Positions 10,178-20,123 of a stretch of 64,000 nucleotides of DNA are shown here, piece after piece. Every line of letters starts with the position of its first letter. The stretch's first letter is position 1. The position numbers and the translations under genes are program-made. Origin of the DNA: Guadua angustifolia (Eukaryota; Streptophyta; Magnoliopsida; Poales; Poaceae); the NCBI GenBank assembly GCA_036346375.1, contig CM070511.1:8246001-8310000 (forward strand), written 5' to 3'. The notes beneath the pieces are model-generated. The model was not told the origin of the DNA and did not search any database. It worked only from the letters and a program-made list of their open reading frames with translations.

Positions 10178-10785
10178 TTTTGGCCAACGGCCTTAGCCGA
10201 CGCTCGGTTGATCGTGACGACTTACCGAGCATGCCAGTTTCATGCTCGCAAGGCACATCAACCGATGTATGCGCTTCAAACTATCCCACTCTCATGGCCA
10301 TTGTCGACCTAGGGAGTCAATATACTCGGGCATTTCCCCCGTGGTTGAAGGGGTTGCAAATTCTTGCTCGTGGCCGTCGACACTTTCACTAAGTGGATCG
10401 TGGCCGAACCCGTTTCAACCATTTCGGCTCAAACAAATTTGGAGGTTTTTCTCAAGAGAACGCAGTGACGCTTTTGGCATCCCCAATAGTCTAATCACGG
10501 ATATCAAAGACTCGCCCACCAAATAATCGTTTCAAGCCCATCGCGAAGACATCGGGACAAAGGTCTGCATCGCCTCTATAGCGCATCCGCATAGCAATGG
10601 AGCGACCGAACGAGCAAATGGTCAAATCCTCTAGGGGATCAAAACGAGGGTTTTAAAAAAACCTTAGCCAACACACCCAATTGTGGGTGGACGAGCTTCC
10701 TTCCATCCTCTGGTCAGTTCGCACTACGGTGAGCCGAGCTACGAGTGAAACCCTTTTCTAGCTCGTCTATGGTGCAGAGGCCATA
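10178..10785 (+). pseudogene. T3 integrase catalytic core, multiply frameshifted
   Basis: Broken frames show F-H-A-R-K-A-H-Q-P (end of the zinc domain), L-Q-T-I-P-L-S-W-P, a displaced F-T-K-W-I-V-A-E-P block and F-G-I-P-N-S-L-I-T-D. The second catalytic Asp context (I-T-D-x-G) reads I-T-D-I-K, so the core is inactive. A V-R-T-T-V-S-R-A-T block just before 10785 matches the stretch after the core. Confidence 0.65.
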
Positions 10786-11160
10786 TTGCCCGGCAAAATA
10801 GTGCTGGGTTCCCAAAGAGTGCACTTGGTTGACAGCGTCGACCAGGAGCTCGAGCGTCTCCTTGACCTAGACCTCGCTGAAGAGACACGCGAACGGGCTT
10901 TGCTACGATCCGCCGTCTACCTACAAGTTCTTCGTAGGCACACGGCTAAATTGATACGACCAAGGACCTTGCAAGTTGGCGACCTGGTTCTACGTCGAAT
11001 TCAAGACCTGTCAAGGGCCAACAAGCTCTCCCCCAGATGGGAAGGTCCGTTCACGGTTGTCTCGACGGCACGTCCGGGGGCTGTCTACTTAGCGATGGAG
11101 GATGGTCGAGTGCTCACTAGCTCCTGGAATATCGACCAGCTGTGCAAGTTCTTTATCTAG
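10786..11160 (+). pseudogene. T3 integrase C-terminal domain
   Basis: A 124-codon open frame: L-P-G-K-I-V-L-G-S-Q-R-V lead, then V-G-D-L-V-L-R-R-I-Q, L-S-P-R-W-E-G-P-F-T-V and a stop after W-N-I-D-Q-L-C-K-F-F-I. The G-D-L-V-L-R-R...W-E-G-P-F...N-S/I-W-N series is the SH3-like DNA-binding end of Tat integrases. It has no chromodomain, as expected for Tat. The stop at 11160 looks like the natural end of pol. Confidence 0.85.
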
Positions 11161-12081
11161 GTCGCATTTACTTTCATGTTTCGCGTTTGCTCAGCAGATT
11201 TTTCCTATAAAACTCAGTTCTTCGCCCACGCGAGGTCCATTATTCCCAAGATTTTGTGAATGTTTCTAAAGTCACTGTCGGTTGGTAAGCCGACTTAGTC
11301 TCGCACAAGGGCATACTCTTTTCCTCACGGTCTTGGTGATGGGACAAGCGCGTCTGGGCAGGAACATTCGCTTCGATCTACTTATCCTATGGTTTGGCTA
11401 GCATGCATGAGAATGTACGGAGTGCCACGACCAGCACCGAATCCCTAAGCTTGCCACCAAAGGCCGCAGTCTTCATAAGTTGATTATTGTCCGCAGTAGT
11501 TCTTCGCTGCATGTTCACGATCGCATACAAACACCCTCTCGGTTGGTCTAGAGCCTTAGCTCGATTCGCTCATGTTCGGTCATCATGCACTCTGTCGGGC
11601 AACCGCGCGCTCTTCCTCGCCAAGGCCATGCTCGCAACTTAGGGGCATGTGTTCAAGACGCTAAGGAAGTTGAGGCTGTGCGCGTTTCTTTCTCCCGACC
11701 TATCCCATGCTCGCAACTCAGAGAAATTGGTGGTTTGGTCGAGGGAAAAGCGCACATTTTTTTCTAACTCTCCTGTGAACGAGCTCGTGCTCGCAACTTA
11801 GGTGCACGACCTTCGTTCACAGCGGGGGCTTAGTAGGGACGAACTACCGTACTAACGTGTTTTTTCTAAAAACGCGCGGGGTTATGTCGCTCATGTTTCG
11901 TTATACTTATACTTCTGTTTGCATCCTCTTTCGTCTGTCTGTCTCGCGTTTTGTTTTATGCAGGCACTCGTCAAAAAGGCAAAACGCCGAAGACACAAGA
12001 CAAGAAGCAAACAATTTGCATTCATTCACATCGTCAAGAAAATTTTTACATGAAGACAAGACCAAGACAAGGGGACTATTT
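11161..12081 (+). other. T3 3' non-coding region
   Basis: The sequence after pol of T3 has no convincing plus-strand gene. It holds three copies of TGCTCGCAACT about 80 bases apart (11629, 11708, 11788), a G-rich CAGCGGGGGC at about 11819 that could be a polypurine tract, and a possible splice acceptor (TTTATGCAG at about 11956). No TG...CA LTR follows. Confidence 0.5.
11629..11860 (+). repeat. Degenerate ~80-bp tandem repeat (3 units)
   Basis: Units start with TGCTCGCAACT at 11629, 11708 and 11788, spaced 79 and 80 bases. The first 10-15 bases are well conserved; the rest is diverged but shares pyrimidine-rich stretches. Confidence 0.5.
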
Positions 12082-12215
12082 CCCAAGCTTCGCTCCTCTG
12101 AGTGTCGAAAGCTTTTGGTTCGCCTCATCGAGCTTGGTCTCAAGGTCAGGCACTCGCCGCCGAGCTTCGTGTCCCTCGCGGGCTTCTTGGCGAAGCCACT
12201 ATTTTACATGTATCA
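12082..12215 (-). pseudogene. Antisense coiled-coil-like coding fragment in T3
   Basis: The minus strand has an open stretch of about 40 codons ending at a TAG: W-L-R-Q-E-A-R-E-G-H-E-A-R-R-R, then V-P-D-L-E-T-K-L-D-E-A-N-Q-K-L-S-T-L. The heptad-like spacing of Leu/Val and the Glu/Lys/Arg content look like a coiled coil. It is opposite in sense to T3 pol and lies 3' of it, where extra antisense ORFs are known in Tat-lineage elements. The upstream part is lost at the junction with T4. Confidence 0.45.
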
Positions 12216-12229
12216 TTCCCGGGTGAACC

Positions 12230-13525
12230 ATAATTACGTGAATACTCTCGGAGAAACGTCTCACCGAAAAGTTTGTTGACGCTGAGCCTCGAGGTGATCT
12301 CCAGGTCTTCGGTGAGACGTCGATCACGGACCCCGAACTTGAAGGCCTTGATGACGGCCTCGTCAGAAATGCTCGGGATCAGGTTCCTTGTGCGGATGAA
12401 TCGCCGCACAAAGTCACGCAGTGGCTCGTTCTTCCCCTGATGACACGATCCAGTCCTTCTCCTGCCTGCCGCCAGTAATAACTCGAAGTTGGAGCGGCGG
12501 CGTTCTAGATCTGGCGCCATGACCAAGGAGCTAGGCTTCGACAGTGCCGTGTCCTAGCGGCCCCGTCCGAAATAATCGGAAGGTAGTTTGCCATTACGAG
12601 CTCGTCCTCCGCCGCCAGATAGCGGTCAATAGATGGACAGAACTCGCCAGGTTCTTGGTCCCGCTGGCGCCGATCAGCGCGGGCTTGAACCGGGCCGGCC
12701 ACCGCACGCGACGAAGGCCGTCGGAGTACGCCATGCAGCCGTAGGTCGACAGTGCACGCCGGTCGTGGTCATCGCCGACAAGATCCTTGCTGCTGCCGGA
12801 CTCGGAGTCGAGGCTGCCCCGGCGGCCCGACCTCCGCCGGGAACGACCATGGTGCCGAGCACGGAATCACCGTTGGTGACGCAGCGGTCCCGACCCCGTG
12901 GGCGCTGGGCGAATGTCCCGGAGAGGTCCGCAGACCGCCGCCGGTCGACTTCGGGCGGCTCGGCTCAGTTCTCGTCTGGTTGGCGCGGTGCCGTGGGGCG
13001 CCGGCTGCGTCACGTCGAGCCTCGCCCCGAGCCTGTTGCTTGGGGCTAACTCTGCTGCGAGAGGTGTCCGACGCGGTGATGGCGCGACGATGTTATCATT
13101 ACTTCTCCGGGCGGGTCCCGAGTGTTGACTTCGATCTTGAGGAGGTGCCACCTCTGGTCGCAGCTGATCGAGTTCTTCGCCGAGGCTCGGCCAAAGAGCT
13201 CCGACCTCGCCCTATCAGGGTTGGCCATGACCCGGGCGATAGCGTGGAGGCGCTCCCCGGTAGGGGGGAGCCTGGGTGGCTCAGAAGATGTGCTGGCCTT
13301 CTCCTGGGCCTCCCGCCAGAGAGCTGTTATGGCTTGGTTGATGGCAACCTGCAACATCCGGTGAGCGTCTTCCGGGGTCTGCGGATCATGGTCATCCGCA
13401 TCTCCCTCGGCACCTTGACCGTCCGCCACCAGAACGTGCTGCTCGAGCGGCGGCGGTGAGGGCGTGAACAGGGACACGGAGTCGGAGTTCGTTCTCGAGG
13501 AAAATCCGTCGATGAAGGGCGCCAT
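12230..13525 (-). pseudogene. T4 gag, frameshifted
   Basis: The first part is a 159-codon frame (13525-13046) starting M-A-P-F-I-D-G-F, with an A-H-R-M-L-Q-V-A-I-N-Q-A-I block. The Gag core is in 12526-12146: PLRDFVRRFIRTRNLIPSIS, D-E-A-V-I-K-A-F and a D-L-E-I-T-S-R-L-S-V-N block, the arrangement seen in RIRE2-like Tat Gag. Between about 12530 and 13045 the frame is broken. The homology stops around 12240. Confidence 0.7.
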
Positions 13526-13570
13526 GCTCCTAGAGTCTTGGTGTCGTTCCTACGAAAGAGCAAAACAATC

Positions 13571-13590
13571 GGGCCCCACGGTGGGTGCCA
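13571..13590 (-). other. T4 primer-binding site
   Basis: Minus-strand TGGCACCCACCGTGGGGCCC begins with TGG two bases inside the LTR end, the usual position and form in RIRE2-like elements. Confidence 0.65.
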
Positions 13591-13592
13591 GC

Positions 13593-14259
13593 TGTCGACG
13601 ATCTGGATCGCCGACCGCAAGAAGTGAGGAGGGGGTCAGAGTGTTATGGGACCCAAGCTGCGTTTTGCTCGAACGAAGGAAGACAATCGATCGCGGCGAT
13701 GGTCGGAGCAAGACGACAATGAGCACGAGACAAGGGTTTATACTGGTTCGAGCCCCGGTGAAGGTAATAGCTCTACTCCAGTCGCCTTGCGGCGGTGATT
13801 CTTGTTATACGGGTGTACAGAGCAGTGTTTACAACTCAAGACAAGAATGGTGATTCCTAGCTCGAGTCAGTGTGTGCTTTGGTTGTCTTCGTCTTCTTTG
13901 GAGCTCATGCGCGCCTTGGTCTTTATACTTCCTCCGCCATAACGCGGGAGCGATCCTTGGGAAGGGGCCTTCGTGCACCTTGAGGGTTGGCAGCAACTGC
14001 CCCCGAACTTGCCGCGCACTCTTAGTCATCCCCACGACCCGCTCTCTAGAAACTGTCAGTCAAATGCTAGATCCGAAATCCTAGGGCGGACGGGGCTTGA
14101 GACGAGACCCGCTCAAGCTCGGGTCGTCTTGAGTCGAGCTTCAGCACACCGCGCTCGAGGTCGAGTGCCCCAATGCGCACCAGTCGCGGTCGGGGCCTTC
14201 CGAGCTTGGGGATCCGTTGACCGCACGCCGGCCGGTCAAGGAGTTCCCAGCCCTCGTCA
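13593..14259 (-). repeat. T4 5' LTR (667 bp)
   Basis: Minus-strand ends are TGACGAGGGCTGGG and GATCGTCGACA. It contains a TATA-like AGTATAAAG near 13921-13929. The right end is sharp because LTR sequence of element A1 begins at 14260, matching position 22675 in the other A1 LTR. Confidence 0.75.
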
Positions 14260-16718
14260 TATATGCAGGCTTATTCCAAAGGAAGGCTTATGGTTCATAA
14301 GCAGTAAAGCAGCATTTTCAAACATAAACAATATATAGATTGAAAAGACAGTAAAACAAATAATAACAAGTAAATAGATTCCATTGTTTCTCAAATCAAA
14401 CCCAAGTTCTCCATCCTAAATCAAGTTCCATTATCCACATGGCATCCCGCCATCCCATCCAGTTGACAAGTTTTAGTTAACTATCTCTTGACTGTAATCC
14501 CCGAACATTGCTCAATACCGTGAGCACGGCTATCCGAATAGATTGTAAACTCTGCAGAGGTTATGCACTTTACCCACACGATATAACCATGCACCACACA
14601 AAGTAACGATTATAACAAAGCCTTTACAATGCATCCTCTTAACCAAGTGCTACCCGCTAAGGTTTCAACACCAAGGGCTACGCCACACAACAGGCCCCCT
14701 CTTGCGCCATGTGAGTTTCCCCGTGCACCCGGACTCACACCACCAAGATAGCACTTAAGTTAAGTATTTGCAAATTAGTCACTAGGTCGCCCCATAACAG
14801 ACGTGGGTCGCAAGTTTGACTCAGTCAAAGGCTCGCAAGGTTAAGTCCTTAGGATTGATTAAAGCAAGACATACACATACCCTCACTCCACCGAGCCCAC
14901 CCCGCACACCCGCCCTTCCACTTGCTTCAATCTAAAGTGATTACCCTCCTGTTGGTTACTAAGCACCACGTGCTTTTCACAAATCAACATCGCTATGTGA
15001 CTCCACCGTCACAACAACTCAATCTCTTTGTGCGACCACACATGGCCCACAAGTTATCATCATTGTTCCATATTCCATTAGTCAAGAATATTAAGCAATA
15101 TTCCATGAGCATGTGATGACGTGGCATGGCTAAGCAATTATATTCCGTTCTAACCAACCATGTTGATTTTCTATTAACCAACTATAATTAACCAACCTAG
15201 GGTGACAAGTGGATCATGATATACAATTTAACAAGGTAGGGTGTAATTCAAGAGGGTATAATATCTAAATCCCAATCTAGGTCAAAATCATTTGTACTCA
15301 TGAAATAACAAGTGATAAAGTAAACCAAAATAGCATGCAATCTAATTTATGGGTGCAACATGATCAAAGCACAACTTGCCTTCGTTAAGCTCCTGCTCCT
15401 GGTCTGGAAATAATTCCTGAGCTGAGAAATCCCCTTCCGAAGCTTCGCACAATTCAACGTCTACGCGAATCGAGAGAGAAAAGCAAATAAAAACCAAAAC
15501 CAAAGAGCAAACAAATTCAAAAATTCAAATAAAAGACACCATTAGAAAGATCTCATTTTTACAAATTTTTAGGAATTTGAATCACCTCAAACGGAGTTCG
15601 TATGCGAAAGTTATAAGGTTTTGAAATTTGAAAATCCTGAAAATACCCTGAAAATAGAAATTCCGAATTTAGCGAATTATTTTTATATGGAAAAAAATCC
15701 AATTTTTCCCGCTCGATCCGTACGGCGCGACGTGGCCGATTCTGGGCCGTAGATCTTCTGATCAATGGTTGAGGTTTAACCTTGGAGTTTCCTATTCACT
15801 TGGACGACGTGGCCGAATCCTGTCCGTTCGTTGACGATCCGACGACGCTCCGAGCTTCCGAGTGATGATGGCAAGACGGCGGCGCGGCTTTCCCGGAGAT
15901 TTAAGATGACGACGCCGATGGCGCCCGGTGAGTTCCGGCGAGAAGAGGTAGCGGCTCGGCTTCTCCTTGGCGCGACGAACTCAACCTTCCTCGAACGGCG
16001 GAAGAAGGTTCCTAGCGACGGAAAACGCGCGCAAGGCTTCAAGAACTCCGCGAAGCGCCACGACGTCTTCCGAGCTTTTCGGCGGTGGCTCAACAAAGAA
16101 AGTCGCGGCGAGTTGTGGTGATCATCAAGGGGTGCTAGGGAGGTCCTTTTATACTCGGCATGGCGCGGCGAGGAAGGAAAGTTCGGCCGCTGCTGTTTCC
16201 GGGTCGGAGACGGCGGCGAGGAGTCTGGTCGAGACGACGACGCCGACCGTCCGACAAGATCCGACCGCCGGATCAAATTAGGGTTTCCTAATTCGGCTCG
16301 GGTGATGAAGGCCGTTGGATGCGGATCCAACGGTCGGAAAAAACCTTCCCTTTTAAAGCCGTTAAGCCCAAGACAAGAGTTGGGCCGCCCATTACTATTC
16401 ACGGGATATTTTCTAGATTTTCCTATTTAAAATATTTCCGTAAATTGTTTTGATTTATTTAAAGCGATAAAATACTCTAAAATTCCCATAAAATTCTCAA
16501 AATACTTTGAGACATTCTTGACTTAAATAAAATGTTTTCACAAAACTTTATTTTAACTTTACATATTCATAATTAATCTTTAATAGAAAGTAATATTTTT
16601 AATTCAAAATAATTCAAATAAATCCCAAAAATCCAATTAAATCCAGAAAAATCATAAAATTCATAAATGGCAATGAAATAATATTAATTAATTAAAATGC
16701 TAAAATTGGGATGTTACA
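14260..16718 (-). repeat. A1 3' LTR, truncated at the outer end
   Basis: It aligns with 22675 onward in the 5' LTR, for instance the GCTTATTCCAAAGGAAGGCT block at 14270 and 22684. It starts on the minus strand with TGTAACATCCC next to the polypurine tract. About 417 bases of its far end are missing where T4 begins. It keeps a GC-rich segment (15830-16390) and AT-rich end that are absent from the 5' copy. Confidence 0.85.
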
Positions 16719-16732
16719 AACCTCCCCCTTAA
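16719..16732 (-). other. A1 polypurine tract
   Basis: Minus-strand TTAAGGGGGAGGTT directly precedes the TGTAACA start of the 3' LTR, the plus-strand primer site of Ty3/Gypsy elements. Confidence 0.85.
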
Positions 16733-16744
16733 CGGAATCTCAAC

Positions 16745-16930
16745 CCCTAGATTAGGGTCGATTAGAGAATAGGTTCGGAATTTCGCTTCGGATCTTCCTC
16801 ACGCTCCCAAAGTTGCTTCATTTTCTAATGATTACTCCATTGAACTCGCAAAAGCGAGTGGACTTGTTCTCGGTTCTTCGCTCCATTACATCCAAAATCT
16901 TGATCGGTGTTCCTTGTAGGTCGATCCTCC
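16745..16930 (-). pseudogene. A1 chromodomain remnant
   Basis: Just past the integrase stop (16931), frames read P-I-K-I-L-D-V-M-E-R-R-T-E-N-K and, in another frame, V-Q-W-S-N-H, then E-D-P-K-R-N-S-E-P-I-L. The K-I-L-D...R...V-Q-W-S-N-H series is the chromodomain of Tekay integrases, thought to steer integration to heterochromatin. Stops and a frameshift split it here. Confidence 0.75.
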
Positions 16931-18019
16931 TCAGAACTCAATAGCCTCCAACGGCGTCTCGCCACCGCACTCAAGACATTTCTTGAGCTGTGACACATGG
17001 AACACATCGTGCACTCCTGTCAATGACTGGGGCAACTCCAACTGATAAGCAACCTCTCCTCGACGGCTCAGGATTTTAAACGGTCCCACAAACCTAGGTG
17101 CAAGCTTCCCTTTGACATGGAACCTCTTAACATCTTTAAGGGGAGTAACCCTAAGGTACACATAATCATTGGGCTCAAAACTCAAGTCACGACGGCGATT
17201 ATCAGCATAACTCTTTTGCCTTGACTGTGCTGTCTTTAATCTCTCCCTGATCATAGCTACTTGCTCTTCGACCTCCCTAAGAATCTCAGGTCCAAACACC
17301 GAACGCTCTCCTGTCTCGTTCCAATTCAACGGGGTACGACAGGCTCGTCCATGTAAAGCTTCATATGGTGACATTTGCAAACTAGCCTGGTAACTATTGT
17401 TATAACTGAACTCGGCATACGGCAAACATTTATCCCAAGATGTGCTATAAGATATCGCACAAGTTCTCAACATATCCTCCAAAATCTGATTAACCCTCTC
17501 AGTCTGACCATCTGTCTGCGGATGGTATGCGGTGCTAAAATTCAAGCGGGTACCCAATGCTTCATGCAGCTTATCCCAAAATCTTGAGGTAAATTGGGTA
17601 CCTCGATCCGACACGATTTTCTTGGGCACACCATGTAAACACACAATCCTTGACATATACAACTCTGCCAATTTATCTCCTGAATAAGTCGTCTTCACTG
17701 GGATGAAGTGAGCGACTTTAGTTAACCGGTCAATGATCACCCATATTGAGTCATACCCTCTCTGAGTCTTGGGCAATCCTGTGATAAAATCCATTCCAAT
17801 CTCCTCCCATTTCCATTTTGGAATCTTTAATGGTTGCAACAATCCAGCGGGCTTCTGGTGCATCGCCTTTACCCTCTGGCATACATCACATAACGCTACA
17901 TGTTCTGCTACTTCACGCTTCATGTTAGGCCACCAAAATCTCCCTTTAAGGTCCTGATACATCTTGGCACTTCCCGGATGAATGGAATACTTGGAATCGT
18001 GAGCTTCCTCAAGAATCAA
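16931..18019 (-). pseudogene. A1 integrase, open over 362 codons
   Basis: A complete integrase body. The HHCC zinc domain spans H-D-S-K-Y-S-I-H through C-D-V-C (residues about 6-47). The DDE core follows with M-D-F-I-T-G-L-P (first Asp), S-D-R-G-T-Q-F (second Asp) and D-G-Q-T-E-R-V-N (Glu). The C-terminal domain has N-D-Y-V-Y-L-R-V-T-P and K-L-A-P-R-F-V-G-P-F. All three catalytic acids are present. Two stops (near 18020 and 18055) separate it from RNase H, and a stop at the end cuts off the chromodomain. It would insert element cDNA in the nucleus; as part of a broken polyprotein it is unlikely to be made. Confidence 0.9.
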
Positions 18020-18052
18020 CTACTTAAGCTCCTTCTCATTTGGCACACAAAT

Positions 18053-18648
18053 TCATCCTTTGAACCACAGGGTTCCTCGCTCATCTATCGAGAAATCCTC
18101 AGCTAACCCTTCATCCTTCTTGGATTTGATCCTGCTGATCTTCTCATCCTTACTCTGCTTATCCCTGATTTGATCCTCCAAGCTTGGCTTCACTTCCAAT
18201 GCAGCAATAAATCCTTGCGGCACAACTTCCAACCCAACTTCTGAAATTCTTCGCACAACTCCCACCGCTTGCTTACCACTAATGAATTCACATTATGACT
18301 CTTTCGACTCAAAGCGTCGGCCACCACATTAGCTTTTCCAGGATGATAATGGATTCCAACATTATAATCCTTTATCAATTCCAACCATCTCCTCTGCCTC
18401 ATGTTAAGATCCGACTGAGTGAATATATACTTCAAACTCTTATGGTCCGTATATATCTCACATCTATTTCCAATGAGATAATGACGCCATATCTTTAAAG
18501 CATGCACTACGGCTGCTAGCTCCAAGTCATGCGTTGGGTAATTCCCTTCATGAGGCCTTAACTGCCTTGATGCGTAGGCCACCACCTTGCCATTCTGCAT
18601 TAACACACATCCAAGACCCTGTCGCGATGCGTCCACAAGAAATGTCAA
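18053..18648 (-). pseudogene. A1 RNase H and RH-integrase linker
   Basis: Frames at 18648-18190 and 18265-18053 give the RNase H domain: [31 protein letters not shown] and N-V-V-A-D-A-L-S-R. The four acidic residues expected (D, E, D, D) are all visible. A frameshift follows near 18230, and the linker [12 protein letters not shown] continues in the other frame. Confidence 0.9.
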
Positions 18649-18669
18649 ACCGCTCGCACATCCGCAATA

Positions 18670-19751
18670 CTAACACAAGGCGGATGTTAATCTCTTCTTT
18701 AATTCTTGAAAACTATTCTCGCACTCAGGCGTCCATGCAAACTTCTTCTCCTTCTTCAACAATTGCGTAAGAGGTCTCGCAATCGTCGAAAATCCTTCAA
18801 TGAATCGGCGATAATATCCCGCCATTCCCAGAAAACTACGGATCTGTGGATCGTCTTTGGTTGCTCCTAATTCATTACTGCCTTCTACTTTACTTGGATC
18901 CACGGCAATTCCTTTAGCAGTCATTACATGGCCAAGGAATTCCACCTTTTCCTTACAAAAGTCACACTTGCTGAACTTGGCATATAATTGCTGATCACGC
19001 AACCTTTCCAAAACCAATCTCAAATGCTTATCATGTTCTTCTTCCGTCTTGGAATACACTAGGAATCAATAAAGACAACCACAAACCTATCCAAATATTC
19101 CATGAACACCTTATTCATGAGGTTCATGAAATAGGTCAGGCATTGGTTAACCCAAATGACATGACTCAGAACTCATAATGTCCATAACGGGTTGAAAATG
19201 CGGTCTTCTAATGTCATCCGCCTAATCCTCAATCGATGATAACCTCGATCAAGATCTATCTTGGAGAAAACTCGCCGCTCCTTCAACTGATCAAACAAAT
19301 CATCAATTCTCGGCAAAGGGTACTTATTCTTGATTGTTACTTCATTTAGTGCACGATAATCGATGCACATCCTTAAACTTCCATCCTTCTTCCTGACGAA
19401 CAAAACTGGCGCTCCCCACGGGGAAGAACTTGGCCGAATGAAACCCTTCTCAAGCAATTCCTCAATTTGCTTCTTCATCTCAACTAACTCATCGGTTGGC
19501 ATCCTATATGGTCTTTTTGCTATCGGTGCTGTTCCAGGTACCAATTCAATAACAAACTCAACATCCCGATCTGGCGGCATGCCCGGTAAATCCTCAGGAA
19601 ATACTTCCGGATAATCTCTAGCCATTGGTACATCCTCCAAATTAACCACCTTCACATTGTTGATCATCAACTGACCATCACGAACTGCGGTAGCATGCAC
19701 TTCCACCTTTTCACCATTAGGGTTTTCTAAGGTCACCATCCTTGGCCACAA
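18670..19751 (-). pseudogene. A1 reverse transcriptase, active-site lesion
   Basis: The first part (19751-19173) has [27 protein letters not shown] and [10 protein letters not shown]. The last part (19059-18670) has [18 protein letters not shown] and W-T-P-E-C-E. Between them (19060-19172) the frame is shifted, and the catalytic F-I-D-D box reads F-I-D-S followed by a stop, with bases missing. The copy therefore could not polymerise DNA even if the frames were joined. Confidence 0.9.
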
Positions 19752-20060
19752 TCCAAGACACCTTGTGTTTTGATGACCAATCCATCCCTAAGATAACATC
19801 TAAGGTTTGGGTATCTAACAAGATGAGATTCGCTAGAATTCTATTCCATTCATAAGCAACTTAACTCCTAAACACCCAAGGTTAGATTGAAGTTCGATCC
19901 CGGGTTTGTACTAGAAGCACACATTTAAGATTCTTAACGGCAAATCCATTCTTCAATGCAAAACTCCGAGAAACAAACGAATCTGAAGCTCCGAATCAAA
20001 TAAAATCAGAGGCGATCGAGTTAACTAGAACTTACCCAAGACGACATCCGATGCCTCCCG
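19752..20060 (-). pseudogene. A1 aspartic protease, active site out of frame
   Basis: Minus-strand frames contain L-I-L-F-D-S followed, after one missing base, by the G-A-S part of the D-S-G-A-S active site. Further on are L-L-M-N-G-I-E-F and, in another frame, M-D-W-S-S-K-H-K. These are the usual Tekay protease landmarks between the zinc knuckle and RT. Confidence 0.75.
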
Positions 20061-20123
20061 AGCTCCATCAAGAATGATGTGGTTGATCCTTCCACGACTT
20101 TGCCGTTCGAGGCGACGCTCCGA

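Larger units (their letters stand above)
9392..12215 (+). mobile_element. T3: Tat-lineage (RIRE2-like) Gypsy element, 3' part
   Basis: Plus-strand coding remnants run from the end of an RNase H domain through integrase to its C-terminal domain, followed by about 1 kb of non-coding 3' region. The left side is cut by the C1 insertion at 9391, where the coding frame of T3 starts abruptly. The right side ends in a fusion with T4 near 12215. No 3' LTR is seen. T3 is the oldest layer of the left nest. Confidence 0.8.
12216..14259 (-). mobile_element. T4: Tat-lineage Gypsy remnant (5' LTR and gag)
   Basis: Minus-strand LTR (13593-14259), primer-binding site and gag, truncated near 12216 and fused to the oppositely oriented T3. 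The outer LTR end (14259) lies inside the LTR of element A1, so T4 probably inserted into that LTR. Only about 2 kb remains. GC content is clearly higher than in the neighbouring Tekay elements. Confidence 0.75.

Noticed and set aside
12633..13459. Long plus-strand frames (138 and 235 codons) opposite T4 gag
   Set aside because: They are shadows in GC-rich DNA; the minus strand carries recognisable Gag words and the LTR and primer-binding site agree with that strand.
13735..13765. tRNA-like GGTTCGAGCCCC word in the T4 LTR
   Set aside because: It is an isolated B-box-like match inside an LTR; no A box at tRNA distance.
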